A stretch of 64,000 nucleotides of DNA from Knoellia sp. Soil729 (GCF_001427985.1 NZ_LMSA01000001.1:5629-69628), one strand, 5' to 3'; counted from the stretch's first letter, positions 11,984-21,240 are shown. The notes: a model not told the origin generated them from the sequence alone. A program made the numbers and translations.

Positions 11984-12787
11984 ATGCCCGGTGTCAACGA
12001 CGCCATTGGCGCCGCCACCGGCCTGAACGAGATCGGTTTCGTCGAGTTCACGACCAAGCTCGTGAGCGACGTCTTCGACACGCTCGTCGCGTCCAACCTG
12101 CGACAGCAGCAGGCCTTCGTCGAGCTGCTGCAGGCGACGAGCAAGAGCCTCACGGCCTACATCAACGAGACCAAGGACGACATCGGTCCCGGCGAGATCA
12201 TGCAGGTCCTCACGGCCATCGCACCTCGCAACAACGACACGCCCGCCGGCAGCGACAGCCCCACCGCGGTCACGACGGGCGGCAAGCTCAGCGCTGACGA
12301 GGCGACGGCGATCAACACCGCTCTCGCGGTCACCGACCCCGGCACCAACGTCGTCTCGAACGACAAGTCGGCCAAGGCGGGCGTGCTCGACGACAAGGCG
12401 ATCGACACGCTGCGCGATGCGGTGGCCACCAGGGTGGCGGCCAACAAGTACACGCTGCTCAAGGAGATGGTCAAGCTGGGCATGCTGCGTCTTGTCGTCA
12501 CCGACGGGACCATCGAGACCGGCCTGAACTTCCACACCTACGGGTCGGACTTCCTGCGCAACAACTCGAGCCGCTACTCGAGCTCGCAGTTCCAGTTCAA
12601 GGCCAACGCGGGGACCGGGAGCATTCTCTCTGCGTGGGTCAAGGCGTCCGCGAGCACCTCGTACACGTCGGTCAACGTCAGCTCGAGCAACACCTCGAGC
12701 GGTTCGAGCTCGGGTGTGGACACCACCATCACCGGGGGCGTGAAGATCAACTTCAAGACGGACTACCTGCCGCTCGACACTCCCTGA
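11984..12787 (+). CDS. Protein of unknown function, paralogue A of a three-gene cassette
   Basis: 267 residues, not recognised with confidence. Helical N-terminal part (14-80) starts with GFVEF at 18-22. A second conserved block around 136-186 contains LRDAVA and RLVVTDGTIETGLNF. The C-terminal third (190-267) is Ser/Thr-rich and strand-like, ending GGVKINFKTD at 251-260. No signal peptide or membrane segment is apparent. The next gene matches it in all three blocks, so the two are full-length paralogues. The layout of helices followed by an S/T-rich beta half recalls DUF2589-type proteins, but I could not verify this. ATG with AAGGGAG seven bases upstream is a clear start. Divergent from argC. 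Confidence 0.85.
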   Translation: MPGVNDAIGAATGLNEIGFVEFTTKLVSDVFDTLVASNLRQQQAFVELLQATSKSLTAYINETKDDIGPGEIMQVLTAIAPRNNDTPAGSDSPTAVTTGGKLSADEATAINTALAVTDPGTNVVSNDKSAKAGVLDDKAIDTLRDAVATRVAANKYTLLKEMVKLGMLRLVVTDGTIETGLNFHTYGSDFLRNNSSRYSSSQFQFKANAGTGSILSAWVKASASTSYTSVNVSSSNTSSGSSSGVDTTITGGVKINFKTDYLPLDTP

Positions 12788-12815
12788 TCCGCCCCATCCG
12801 AAGGAGACTGCAGCC

Positions 12816-13553
12816 ATGCCAGACAGCGATGTCTCGGATGTCGGCTTCGCGGAGTTCGTCGCCGTCCTCCTGGTGGAGACCCTCGACTCGATCGTGGCCT
12901 CCCACGCCAGCCAGGAGGACCGGCTGCGGGCACTCGACGCCGCCGCCGACATGACGGCTGAGGAGGTCGCCGCGACCTCGATCACCGCAGGGATGGTCGA
13001 CCTCGCCCTCGTGGAGCTCTTCCCCGACGGCCAGGGCGGTACGTCGGTCACCGTCGGTGGGCCAACGCCCACCCCGGAGGTCCTCACGGAGCTCGGGGTC
13101 TCGCTGCCCAGCCGGGACGGGGGTCTGTCCAGCTCGGATGTCGGCGCCCTCCGCAACGCCGTCGCGCTGCACCTCGCGCAGAGGCACCTCGAGTCCGTCC
13201 GGGAGGTGCGCCGCCGCGGAGTCCCGCGGGTGCTCGTCGACGGTGGAACCGTACGGGCCAAGCTCGCCTTCAGCACCGTCCGCTCCGCACCCGCCGAGCC
13301 GAGCCCGGCCCGCCGAGCCGCCCCCGGCCTCACGCCCGCCGTGACGCGCTCGGTCCTGAGGGACATCCCCATCAGCCGGATCGGGGACCTCATCGGGCCC
13401 CGCGCCACGGTGCTGCGGCCGGAGGTCCTCGACGGGATCCGTGACCTACGCCTGCGGGTCCGCCCGCCCGTCGCCTCACCGGAGCCGGGCGAGCCGGCCA
13501 ACCGCGCCGACATCTTCGGCGAGGTCGAGATCCGCTTCCGGACCGAGGACTGA
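12816..13553 (+). CDS. Protein of unknown function, paralogue B of the cassette
   Basis: 245 residues. Shares with its neighbour GFAEF at 10-14 plus the following IVAS stretch, ALRNAVA at 111-117 with RVLVDGGTVRAKLAF at 138-152, and the C-terminal GEVEIRFRTE at 235-244. It lacks the Ser/Thr-rich segment; that place is taken by a Pro/Arg-rich linker (160-230) and RIGDLIGPRATVLRPEVLDGI. The extreme C-terminus is acidic. RBS GAAGGAG lies upstream of the ATG at 12816, 28 bp after the previous stop. No catalytic motif was found, and a structural or scaffolding role is only a guess. Confidence 0.83.
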   Translation: MPDSDVSDVGFAEFVAVLLVETLDSIVASHASQEDRLRALDAAADMTAEEVAATSITAGMVDLALVELFPDGQGGTSVTVGGPTPTPEVLTELGVSLPSRDGGLSSSDVGALRNAVALHLAQRHLESVREVRRRGVPRVLVDGGTVRAKLAFSTVRSAPAEPSPARRAAPGLTPAVTRSVLRDIPISRIGDLIGPRATVLRPEVLDGIRDLRLRVRPPVASPEPGEPANRADIFGEVEIRFRTED

Positions 13554-13554
13554 C

Positions 13555-14193
13555 GTGGGCCCGGCAGAGCTCGCCGCGCTCGTCGCCCGTGAGGCGGATG
13601 CCGGTGTCGCCGGCGCCCTCCGCGCGTTCGACGCCTCTGGTGCGCTCACCGTCGACACCGTCATCGGTCGGATCGGATCGAGACCCGCAGCGGACTCGAC
13701 GCCGTGGGAGGACGTCGTCTGGCAGGCGGAGGTGGTCATGCGCCCATCGGGCACCGTTCGCGACCTCCCTCCCACGACCACCGACGCCCCCGCGAACCTC
13801 GACGTGCCCCAGGTCATCGCCGCCCTTGCGGTTGACGCGCTTCGCGGTGTCGGCGACCGGTGGCGCGCTGCCCTGGATCGACGCGGCATCTCCACGGTAG
13901 GTGACCTCGCGTCGGTCTCTCCGGCGTCACTTGCGGCCTGGTCGCGCGAGAGTGACGGCGGGTATGCCGTGCAGCTCGTCGCGCGCGCACGCTCCTGTGC
14001 GGGTGCGTGGCCCAGGGTCGACCGGGGTGATGCCCGCACCCTGCTCGCCGTGTCGGAGTCCGACCCCGGGGACGTCTCCGCCTGGCCCCCCGGCAGCCGC
14101 GCCGAGGCTCACCTGCTCTGGGCAGCGTGCCTGCGCCTACGGGCCGCCCTGGACGACGACGTCCTGGCCCGGATCACCGTCAACGGAACCTGA
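13555..14193 (+). CDS. Helix-hairpin-helix protein of unknown function, third gene of the cassette
   Basis: 212 residues. The recognisable part is a helix-hairpin-helix-like module at about 94-130: DALRGVG, then RAALDRRGISTVGDLASVSPASLAAW, a pattern common in DNA-binding and protein-interaction HhH domains. The N-terminal 90 residues and C-terminal helices (ALDDDVLARITVNGT) match nothing I know. GTG at 13555 is chosen: it follows the previous stop by one base and has GAGG six bases upstream. It is followed by a perfect inverted repeat (14206-14270). Co-transcription with the two paralogues is very likely. Confidence 0.8.
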   Translation: MGPAELAALVAREADAGVAGALRAFDASGALTVDTVIGRIGSRPAADSTPWEDVVWQAEVVMRPSGTVRDLPPTTTDAPANLDVPQVIAALAVDALRGVGDRWRAALDRRGISTVGDLASVSPASLAAWSRESDGGYAVQLVARARSCAGAWPRVDRGDARTLLAVSESDPGDVSAWPPGSRAEAHLLWAACLRLRAALDDDVLARITVNGT

Positions 14194-14205
14194 CCCCCCT
14201 GTCCC

Positions 14206-14270
14206 CGACTTATTGCGCGTTGGGCCAGTGAGGAGCGCAGCGACGAACTGGCCCAACGCGCAATAAGTCG
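14206..14270. repeat. Perfect inverted repeat IR1 (24-bp arms), convergent intergenic
   Basis: Arms 14206-14229 and 14247-14270 are perfectly complementary. The left arm begins CGACTTATTGCGCGTTGGGC, and the 17-nt loop is GAGGAGCGCAGCGACGA. It lies between two convergent stop codons, so a bidirectional terminator is likely, although there is no T-run. It belongs to the same family as the repeats at 52325, 56494 and 63515. Its loop is the reverse complement of the 56494 loop except for two bases. Confidence 0.9.
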
Positions 14271-14285
14271 ATCGGCGAGTGGGCG

Positions 14286-15017
14286 TCAGGCGAGGGGGTC
14301 GTCCTCTCCCCAGGTCTGGAGGGAGAGGGTGCGGTCCAGCTCGTCCAACCCGGCCTGCGCCCGGGCCCGCAGTGACTCCACGGTGTCCGCGCCGGCGCGG
14401 ACCAGGCGCCCACTCCACTCATCGAGCTCGCCGCGGGCCATGGCCAGCAACAACGCACTGACCTCCTCCGGCGCGGTCCACTCGGTGCGGCCGCGATGAG
14501 CCTGCATCGACTCCGTCATGTCGGTGCGCACCACGCCCGGAGCCAGATCGAAGACCAGCGCCGTGCGGTCCGGGCCGAGGCCCAGTCCTGAGGTGATGCG
14601 CGCCAGGGCTCCCTTGCTCACGTTGTAGGCGGTGGCGACATCGGAGTTCCTGTAGGCGGAACCGGAGTTGACGTTGACGATCCGGCCCGTCCCGGCCGTG
14701 AGGTGCGGCAGCACGGCGTGCGTCATGAGGTAGGGACCACGCACGTTGGTCTCCATCGTCGCCCACCACTCGTCGGGGTCGCTGCGCTCCAACGACACCT
14801 CCGCGTCGATGACCCCAGCGTTGTTGACGAGCAGGTCGATGCGCCCGTGGCGAGCCACGACATCAGCCACCCAGGACCTCACGGCGCCCGGATCGGTCAC
14901 CGAGGCCGTGGAGCGCGAGCCACGCTCCACGGCATACCCGTTGTCCTGCAGGGCATCCGCGAGGTGCGCACCGATGCCACGGGAGGCTCCGGTGACGATG
15001 GCGACGAGCTGGCTCAT
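14286..15017 (-). CDS. SDR-family oxidoreductase
   Basis: 243 residues. Classical short-chain dehydrogenase: TGASRGIG at 9-16 binds NAD(P), NNAG at 65-68, and the catalytic YNVSK at 131-135 with serine in NSGS (117-120). The substrate cannot be predicted. ATG at 15017 overlaps the pheT stop codon (ATGA), so it is translated from the pheST transcript; I know of no functional link. The C-terminal 50 residues are rich in Glu/Arg helices. Confidence 0.9.
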   Translation of the reverse strand: MSQLVAIVTGASRGIGAHLADALQDNGYAVERGSRSTASVTDPGAVRSWVADVVARHGRIDLLVNNAGVIDAEVSLERSDPDEWWATMETNVRGPYLMTHAVLPHLTAGTGRIVNVNSGSAYRNSDVATAYNVSKGALARITSGLGLGPDRTALVFDLAPGVVRTDMTESMQAHRGRTEWTAPEEVSALLLAMARGELDEWSGRLVRAGADTVESLRARAQAGLDELDRTLSLQTWGEDDPLA

Positions 15018-17551
15018 CGCTGGACCGCCCCGACGGCGGAGACAGCCGATGCCACCGCGGAGTTCCGCAGGGCCGACACCTCGCCGGTCTTCAGCGTGCG
15101 GTCGGCCCGGAAGGTCAGCCGATAGGCCAGGGACTTCTTGCCGTCGTCGATCTGGTCGCCCCGGTAGATGTCGAACAGCGTGACCGACTCCAAGGTCTCA
15201 CCGGCGCCGCGGCGCAGAGCCGACTCGACCTCGGCCGCCGGCGTCACCTCGTCGACGACGAGCGCGACATCGGTGTGTGCCGATGGGAAGGTGGACAGCT
15301 GGGTTGCCTGGACGGGAGTGCCGCTCGCGGCGACGAGCACGTCGACATCGAGCTCACCGGCGACGGTGGCGTCCGGCAGGTCGAGGGCGGCGACGACCTT
15401 GGGATGGAGCTCACCGACGTGCCCGACCACCGTGCCGTCCGGGAGCGTCAGCGCCGCACAGCGTCCGGGGTGGAACGGTGCCCGGTCGCGCGCAGCCACG
15501 ACCGCCAGGTCGAGACCGACCGCCCGGCCCACGGTCCGCGCCCACTCGACCGCGTCGGCAGCCTCGACCCGGCGCGCGGGGCCCCATGGGCCCCCACGCT
15601 CGACGTCACCCGCTGCGGCGAACGCGACGTGGCGTGGCTGCGTCGGCACGGCCGTCATGATCTGCGACAGGGTGGCGTCGTCAGGACGCGCGTTCGCGGC
15701 GGGTACGGGTGCGGCTTGCGGCGACGAGGACCCGACCGTCACCAGCCCCAGCTCGTAGAGGGCGACGTCGCGCGCCCCCCGGGAGACGTTGCGGCGCAAT
15801 GCGTCGAGCAGCGTGTCGAGGATCGAGGTCCTCATCAGGGGCGCCTCGTCCGAGAGCGGGTTGGCGATCCGCACGCTGAGCCGTCGCGCGTCGTCCGCGG
15901 CATAGCCCAGCTCGTCGAACCTGCCTTCGGCGACGAAGGGGTTGGTGAGCACCTCGACGAGGCCTTGGTGGGCCAACGTGTTGGCGACCGTGCGACGAAC
16001 GCGCTGACCGTGCGTGAGCCCGCGCCCGGCGCTCTTGGGCTGCGGCAGCACCGACGGGATCTGGTCGAACCCGCGCACACGCGCCACCTCCTCGACGAGC
16101 TCCGGACCGTCGGTGAGGTCGGGCCGCCAGGGCGCCGCGAGGACGGAGACGAGGTCGCCGTCGCGCTCCTCGACCTCGCAGCCGATGGCTTGCAGGGTCG
16201 CGAGGACCTCGTCCCTGCTGTAGTCGAGCCCGACGTAACGCGTGGGCAGCGTGACGTCGAAGGTGAACGGTGGCGACGGGACGCGGTGGTCGACGTCGGT
16301 CACCCCGGTGTCGGCGGTCCCACCCCCGTGCTCCACGAGGAGGTCGACCGCCAGCTGGGCCGCAGCCGCCGTGACCGCCGGGTCGACCCCGCGCTCGAAG
16401 CGCTTCGACGCCTCGGTGATGAGCCGATGCCGCCGCGAGGAGCGCGCCACCGTGACGGGGTCGAAGTGCGCGGCCTCGATGAGCACGTTGGTCGTGGAGT
16501 CACTGACCTCGGAGGACTCCCCTCCCATGACGCCGGCGATCGCCAGCGGGGTGTCGGAACCGTCGACGATGAGGAGGTCCTCGGGGTCCAGCGCACGCTC
16601 GGCGTCATCGAGGGTCGTGAACTTCTCCCCCGCCCGCGCCCGACGGGTGCCGATCGAACCCGAGAGGGTGTCGAGGTCGAAGGCGTGCAGCGGCTGGCCG
16701 AGCAGCATCATCACGTAGTTGGTGACGTCGACGGCGAGGGAGATGGGACGCATCCCCACCTGGGTCAGCCGCTTCTGCATCCACTGCGGAGTCGTCGCCG
16801 TGGTGTCGACCCCGCGCACGATGCGAGCGACGTAGCGGTCGCAACCGTCACGGCCCTCGAGCGGTCCATCGTCGGCCAGCGTGACGGCATACCCGTCGTC
16901 GTTCGGCTCGGCGACGTCGAGGTGGGCCGGGTCGCGAAACTCGCGTCCGGTGGACAGGGCGTACTCGCGGGCGATGCCGCGCAGCGAGAAGCAGTAGCCG
17001 CGGTCGGGAGTCACGTTGACCTCGACGACCTCGTCGCCGAGCCCGAGCAGTGCGATGGCGTCCTCACCGGGGGCCAGCTCCGCCGCGGCCTCGGCTCCGA
17101 GGAGCTCGGAAAGCACGATGATCCCGTCGTGGTCCTCGCCCAGTGCGAGCTCGGCAGCGGAGCAGATCATGCCGTTGGACACGTGACCGTAGGTCTTGCG
17201 GGCCGAGATCTCGAACCCGCCGGGGAGCACACCGCCGGGGAGCACGACCACGACCAGGTCGCCAGGACCGAAGTTGTGGGCACCGCAGACGATCTCCTGC
17301 GCCTTGCCCTCGGAGACCCGCTGGCCGTGCTCCCCCACGTCGACGGTGCACCAGTTGATCGTCTTGCCGTTCTTCTGGGGCTCGGGCTCCACGGTGAGCA
17401 CGCGCCCGACGACGAGGGGACCGGCGATGTCACCACCGTGCAGGCCCTCCTCCTCGAGACCGACGCGGACGAGGTCAGCGGCGATGTCGAGGCCGGTGGC
17501 GTCCTTCGGGACGTCGGCGAGCTCACGCAACCACGAGACGGGAGCGCGCAT
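15014..17551 (-). CDS. pheT: Phenylalanyl-tRNA synthetase beta subunit
   Basis: 845 residues, usual for the long bacterial beta chain. N-terminal tRNA-binding (EMAP-like) domain about 40-155; B3/B4 editing domain in the middle (RYVARIVRGV, VDVTNYVMMLLGQPLHAFD); B5 domain (LPTRYVGLDYSRDEV); catalytic-like core; C-terminal anticodon-binding FDX-ACB domain (STFPSAHTDVALVVDE). Partner of pheS in the alpha2-beta2 enzyme. The ATG at 17551 shares one base with the pheS stop (TGATG), so translation is coupled. Confidence 0.97.
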   Translation of the reverse strand: MRAPVSWLRELADVPKDATGLDIAADLVRVGLEEEGLHGGDIAGPLVVGRVLTVEPEPQKNGKTINWCTVDVGEHGQRVSEGKAQEIVCGAHNFGPGDLVVVVLPGGVLPGGFEISARKTYGHVSNGMICSAAELALGEDHDGIIVLSELLGAEAAAELAPGEDAIALLGLGDEVVEVNVTPDRGYCFSLRGIAREYALSTGREFRDPAHLDVAEPNDDGYAVTLADDGPLEGRDGCDRYVARIVRGVDTTATTPQWMQKRLTQVGMRPISLAVDVTNYVMMLLGQPLHAFDLDTLSGSIGTRRARAGEKFTTLDDAERALDPEDLLIVDGSDTPLAIAGVMGGESSEVSDSTTNVLIEAAHFDPVTVARSSRRHRLITEASKRFERGVDPAVTAAAAQLAVDLLVEHGGGTADTGVTDVDHRVPSPPFTFDVTLPTRYVGLDYSRDEVLATLQAIGCEVEERDGDLVSVLAAPWRPDLTDGPELVEEVARVRGFDQIPSVLPQPKSAGRGLTHGQRVRRTVANTLAHQGLVEVLTNPFVAEGRFDELGYAADDARRLSVRIANPLSDEAPLMRTSILDTLLDALRRNVSRGARDVALYELGLVTVGSSSPQAAPVPAANARPDDATLSQIMTAVPTQPRHVAFAAAGDVERGGPWGPARRVEAADAVEWARTVGRAVGLDLAVVAARDRAPFHPGRCAALTLPDGTVVGHVGELHPKVVAALDLPDATVAGELDVDVLVAASGTPVQATQLSTFPSAHTDVALVVDEVTPAAEVESALRRGAGETLESVTLFDIYRGDQIDDGKKSLAYRLTFRADRTLKTGEVSALRNSAVASAVSAVGAVQR

Positions 17552-18645
17552 CAGATCTCCATTCCGAACTGGCGGGAGAAGCGAACGTCTCCCTCGACGA
17601 TGTCGTGCATGTCCCCGATGCCGTGACGCAGCATGAGGGAGCGTTCGATGCCGAGGCCGAACGCGAAGCCGGTGTAGCGGTCGGGGTCGATGCCGGCGCT
17701 GCGGAGCACGCGGCGGTTGACCATGCCGGACCCGCCCAGCTCGATCCATCCGGTGCCACCGCACGAGCGGCAGGACGGGTCCTGGCCGCGGCAGATCCAG
17801 CACTGGCAGTCGATCTCGGCGCTCGGCTCGGTGAACGGGAAGTAGTTGGGACGCAGCCGGGTGACGATGCCGTCGCCGAAGAGGCGCTGGACGAAGGCGT
17901 CGAGCGTGCCTCTCAGGTGCGCCATGGTGATGCCCTCGGCGACGACGAGACCCTCGAACTGGTGGAAGACCGGCGTGTGGGTCGCGTCCAGGTCGTCCGT
18001 GCGGAACGTCTTGCCGGGGCACAGGACGTAGATGGGGGGCTCGCGGTCGAGCATCGTGCGGACCTGCACGGGAGAGGTGTGGGTCCTCAGGACGAGCCCG
18101 GAACCGGTCGGGGCGACATAGAAGGTGTCCGCCTCCTGGCGGGCGGGGTGGTCGGGCCCGATGTTGAGGGCGTCGAAGTTCAGCCACTCCGACTCGATCT
18201 CGGGGCCCTCCGCGATCTCCCAGCCCATGGAGACGAAGATGTCCTCGACGCGCTCGGACACCAGGCTCACGGGGTGGCGGGCGCCGACCGGGCGCCGGGC
18301 CACGCGCACCGTCAGGTCCTGCGTCTCCTGCGCCAGGACCCGCTCGTCGCGCTCGGCCTCGAGCTCGACCTGCCTGGCGGCGAAGGCCTGGCTGACACGG
18401 CCGCGAGCCTGCCCCACGCGCTTGCCTGCCTCGGCCTTGGCGCTCGGGGGCAGGGCGCCGATCTCACGGTTGGCCAGCGCCAGGGGGGACCTGTCGCCGG
18501 TGTGCGTGGGCCGCAGCGCCTTGAGCTCCTCCAGGGAGCCGGCCTCCGCCACCGCGGACAGGGCACTGGCCACTGCCTCGTCGATGGTCCGGGGGTCGAG
18601 GGCAGCTGGCTCGACCGGGTCGTAGTTCGTGTTGGGTCCAGACAT
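17551..18645 (-). CDS. pheS: Phenylalanyl-tRNA synthetase alpha subunit
   Basis: 364 residues. Catalytic subunit of class II PheRS. N-terminal coiled coil (about 20-105), then the class II core: motif 2 around PVFHQFEGLVV, phenylalanine pocket FGLGIERSLMLRHG near the C-terminus. Contains the four-cysteine insert CQCWIC...CRSCGGTGW, as in many actinobacterial PheS proteins. ATG at 18645 (M-S-G-P-N-T) is preceded by a purine-rich stretch. A longer in-frame reading extends upstream, but its residues do not look like PheS. Confidence 0.96.
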   Translation of the reverse strand: MSGPNTNYDPVEPAALDPRTIDEAVASALSAVAEAGSLEELKALRPTHTGDRSPLALANREIGALPPSAKAEAGKRVGQARGRVSQAFAARQVELEAERDERVLAQETQDLTVRVARRPVGARHPVSLVSERVEDIFVSMGWEIAEGPEIESEWLNFDALNIGPDHPARQEADTFYVAPTGSGLVLRTHTSPVQVRTMLDREPPIYVLCPGKTFRTDDLDATHTPVFHQFEGLVVAEGITMAHLRGTLDAFVQRLFGDGIVTRLRPNYFPFTEPSAEIDCQCWICRGQDPSCRSCGGTGWIELGGSGMVNRRVLRSAGIDPDRYTGFAFGLGIERSLMLRHGIGDMHDIVEGDVRFSRQFGMEI

Positions 18646-18861
18646 GGCTTCCACTTCTGATCGCGGGCGCAACGCTTCGCGCCCTGCAGGGCTACCGGAC
18701 AACTGCTGCGTGGGAGGTTCCGCGCCCCCGGGCGTGCCAGGTGAGGTCTGCCGTGCGCCGCTCAGGGGCAGGCGCGCCGCGTCACCGGGCCCGAGGGCAC
18801 GATAAATCGGCTCACGGCACGGGGGGTGCACGAGGCCGAGGCGGGAGACATGGTGCTCAGC
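18646..18861 (-). promoter_or_regulatory. pheS upstream region with a GC hairpin
   Basis: 216 bases between the MFS stop and pheS. On the minus strand a short hairpin (GGGCGC / GCGCCC, plus bases 18665-18684, 8-nt loop) sits 20-40 nt upstream of the pheS start, next to the palindrome GCCCTGCAGGGC (18681-18692). This might be a leader structure or attenuator. I see no T-box and no clear leader peptide with Phe codons. Confidence 0.3.
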
Positions 18862-20043
18862 CTAGCGAACGGGCGCGTGACGGCGCCGTCGGGTTTGGGC
18901 GGCCGAGGCGCCGAGCAGGGCGACGAGCAGTCCGATCGCCGCAGGGGCGACGAAGCCACCTCCCGCTCCGACCTCGTCGATGGCCAGCCCGGCGAACGGC
19001 GCACCCATGGCCCCGCCCAGGGTCAGGGAGGAGCCGTGCCAGCCCATGGCCTCGCCGCGCGCCGACGCCGGCACGATGCGACTCGCCTGGTCCACGCTCG
19101 CGGTGATGGTCGGCGCACAGAGCAGGCCGGCCACGAACGCCAGCAGGGAGAGCGACACGATCCCGTGGGCCAGACCCATGGGCAGGGTCACCAGGGCGAG
19201 GCCTCCCAGCAGCCAGAACGTCGAGATGGGGCGACTCAGGCCACCGTAGACGAGGGCGCCGAGCAGCGAGCCGAGCCCCCACAGCCCCAGGACGACACCG
19301 ATCGAGGTCGGTGCACCCAGCTCGCGCATCCGGGCGACGATCCCGAGGTCCGTCCCCGACAGGACGAACGTGGCGCAGGCTGCGGCACAGCAGACGGCGA
19401 CGAACGGGAGCCCGAACCACGAGGACCGCGACGGGTGCGGTGCCCCGGCCTCGTCCTCGGCGTCGCTGCGCAGCGGGAGGTCGACCAGCCACAGGGTCAC
19501 TCCCCCGACGACGCCGAGCATCTGGACGGCGAAGAGGACCCAGCGGGTGTCCCAGTGGGCCGTCGCCCAGATCGTCGTGCCCGGCCCGATGATGAAGGCG
19601 ATCTCGACCGCGGCGGAGTCGAGCGAGATCGCGGTCCGTCTCTCCTGGCTCGGCACGGCCGCCATGACGGCCTGTCTGATGATCGAGAAGCTGGGGATGA
19701 CGAAGAGGCCGGCGACGCCCGCCAGCACGAGCAACGGCAGGTAGTCGACCCACGGCGCGATGGACCAGCACACGAGTGCCACGGCGGTGGAGGGGAGGAC
19801 GACCCGCCGCAGGCCGATCCGGTCGAGCAGCCTGCCCCGCCAGGGTCCGCTGACCGCGACCGCAACGGTGGCGACTGACGCGAGGAGCCCGGCCGCGGCA
19901 TACGAACGTCCCAGGGTGGACACCACGTGGACGGTGAGCAGGACACCGGCGGAGAACACCGGGATCCGCACGAACGAGCCCAGGATGAGGGCCAGCCGCA
20001 GGTCCCTGCTCGCCAGGGCCACGCGGTAGGGCGCAACCGACAC
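18862..20043 (-). CDS. MFS transporter
   Basis: 393 residues with about 12 hydrophobic segments in two sets of six around a hydrophilic loop (about 200-222, acidic). LLDRIGLRRVVLP in the loop after segment 2 is the MFS motif A-like region. Short basic C-terminus (TRRRRHAP). Substrate unknown; general look of a drug or sugar efflux MFS protein. GTG start at 20043 with GAGAGGGG upstream. It sits between the sensor kinase and pheS, an order I recall as directly adjacent in Streptomyces, so this gene is probably a lineage-specific insertion. Confidence 0.85.
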   Translation of the reverse strand: MSVAPYRVALASRDLRLALILGSFVRIPVFSAGVLLTVHVVSTLGRSYAAAGLLASVATVAVAVSGPWRGRLLDRIGLRRVVLPSTAVALVCWSIAPWVDYLPLLVLAGVAGLFVIPSFSIIRQAVMAAVPSQERRTAISLDSAAVEIAFIIGPGTTIWATAHWDTRWVLFAVQMLGVVGGVTLWLVDLPLRSDAEDEAGAPHPSRSSWFGLPFVAVCCAAACATFVLSGTDLGIVARMRELGAPTSIGVVLGLWGLGSLLGALVYGGLSRPISTFWLLGGLALVTLPMGLAHGIVSLSLLAFVAGLLCAPTITASVDQASRIVPASARGEAMGWHGSSLTLGGAMGAPFAGLAIDEVGAGGGFVAPAAIGLLVALLGASAAQTRRRRHAPVR

Positions 20044-20134
20044 CCCGTGCCCCTCTCGTGAGCAGAATGCGTTGTGGACTCCCGGAGGTTATGCCCCGTG
20101 GTGCGGACGGGTCCAACCCGACGGCAGGGTGGGG

Positions 20135-21223
20135 CTAGACGGGCTCGCCCGGGAAGAACACGCGGACGATGGCACCACCGTCGGGCGCGTCGTCGATCTC
20201 GGTCCACCCGCCGTGGGCCTCGACGATGCCCTTGACGATGTAGAGGCCCAGTCCGGTGCCCGTGCCACTCGGACCGTGCCAGAAGCGGCTGAACACCGCA
20301 CGCCGCTGCTCGGCGGGGATGCCTGCACCGTCGTCGCTCACGCTGATGACCACGCCGCGGTCGTCGCCGTGCACGTGTGGCGCCGCCGTGAGACCCACCC
20401 TGTTCTCGCCGTGCCGGAAGGCGTTCTCGACGAGGTTGGAGATGACCTGGTCCAGGCGGTCGCTGTCGGCGTAGACCTCGTCCGCGCCGTCCTCGACGGT
20501 GATGCTGAAACCGTGGGTGTCCCTCCCGGCTGCGACGGCGCGCTCGAGGTGGCGGGTCAGCATGGGACGCACCGGCACCGGCACCTCGTGGATGCGCAGC
20601 TTGCCCGTGTCGATGCGAGAGACGTCGAGGAGGTCGGTGATGAGGCGGGTCAGCCGGTCGGCGTCGCCGTCGATCGCCTCGAGCATCGTGAGGCGCTGCT
20701 CCTCGGTGAACTGGTCCCACCGGCGCAGCAGGGTCGACGTGAAGCCCTTGATGCCGGTCAGTGGCGAACGCAGCTCATGGGCGATGGTCGAGATGAGCGC
20801 CGCGTGGTCGTGCTCTGCCCGGCGGCGGGCCTCGGCGTCGCGCAGGCCGAGCAGCACCGCACCCAGAGGTCCCGCGCGGCCCGCCCGGAGATACTTCGCG
20901 GTGACGAGGAGCTCGGTGCCCTCGGGCAGCTGGAGCAGCTTCTCGCGGTGGCCGGTGCGGATGCGCAGCCCGCCCCAGGGGTCGGTGAGGGTCCACCAGG
21001 ACTCGCCGTTGCGGGTCTCGAGCGGGAGGACCTCGCGGATGTCGTGCCCCACCAGCTTGGTTGCCGGGCGGGCGAGGATCTGCTCGGCCCGACGGTTGAC
21101 CGACGTCACGATGCCCTCAGCGTCTGCTGCGACGAGCCCGTCCGGGAGCATCTGCGCGGCAGCCGACGCCGCGGACCGGGGCACGGTCAGGACGTGTTCT
21201 TCGGACGTGGATGGTTCGGGCAT
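20135..21223 (-). CDS. Cytosolic PAS sensor histidine kinase, orphan
   Basis: 362 residues, no membrane segment. PAS domain about 18-125 (DGLVAADAEGIVTSVNRRAE); HisKA dimerisation helix with phospho-acceptor H149 in TIAHELRSPLTG; ATPase domain with N-box LVENAFRHGEN, G1 DDGAGIP and G2 GTGLGLYI. No response regulator gene is adjacent. In the common rplT-rRNA methyltransferase-kinase-pheS order of actinobacteria this kinase is conserved. Its start lies 17 bp after the methyltransferase stop, implying one transcript. Confidence 0.92.
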   Translation of the reverse strand: MPEPSTSEEHVLTVPRSAASAAAQMLPDGLVAADAEGIVTSVNRRAEQILARPATKLVGHDIREVLPLETRNGESWWTLTDPWGGLRIRTGHREKLLQLPEGTELLVTAKYLRAGRAGPLGAVLLGLRDAEARRRAEHDHAALISTIAHELRSPLTGIKGFTSTLLRRWDQFTEEQRLTMLEAIDGDADRLTRLITDLLDVSRIDTGKLRIHEVPVPVRPMLTRHLERAVAAGRDTHGFSITVEDGADEVYADSDRLDQVISNLVENAFRHGENRVGLTAAPHVHGDDRGVVISVSDDGAGIPAEQRRAVFSRFWHGPSGTGTGLGLYIVKGIVEAHGGWTEIDDAPDGGAIVRVFFPGEPV

Positions 21224-21240
21224 GACGACATCCCATCACG

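Noticed and set aside
15275-17626. Plus-strand open frame of 783 codons antisense to pheT
   Set aside because: Mirror of pheT codon structure; pheT has clear domains through its whole length.
18646-18861. T-box or Phe leader peptide controlling pheST
   Set aside because: No T-box sequence, no run of Phe codons and no terminator with T-run; only a short GC hairpin.
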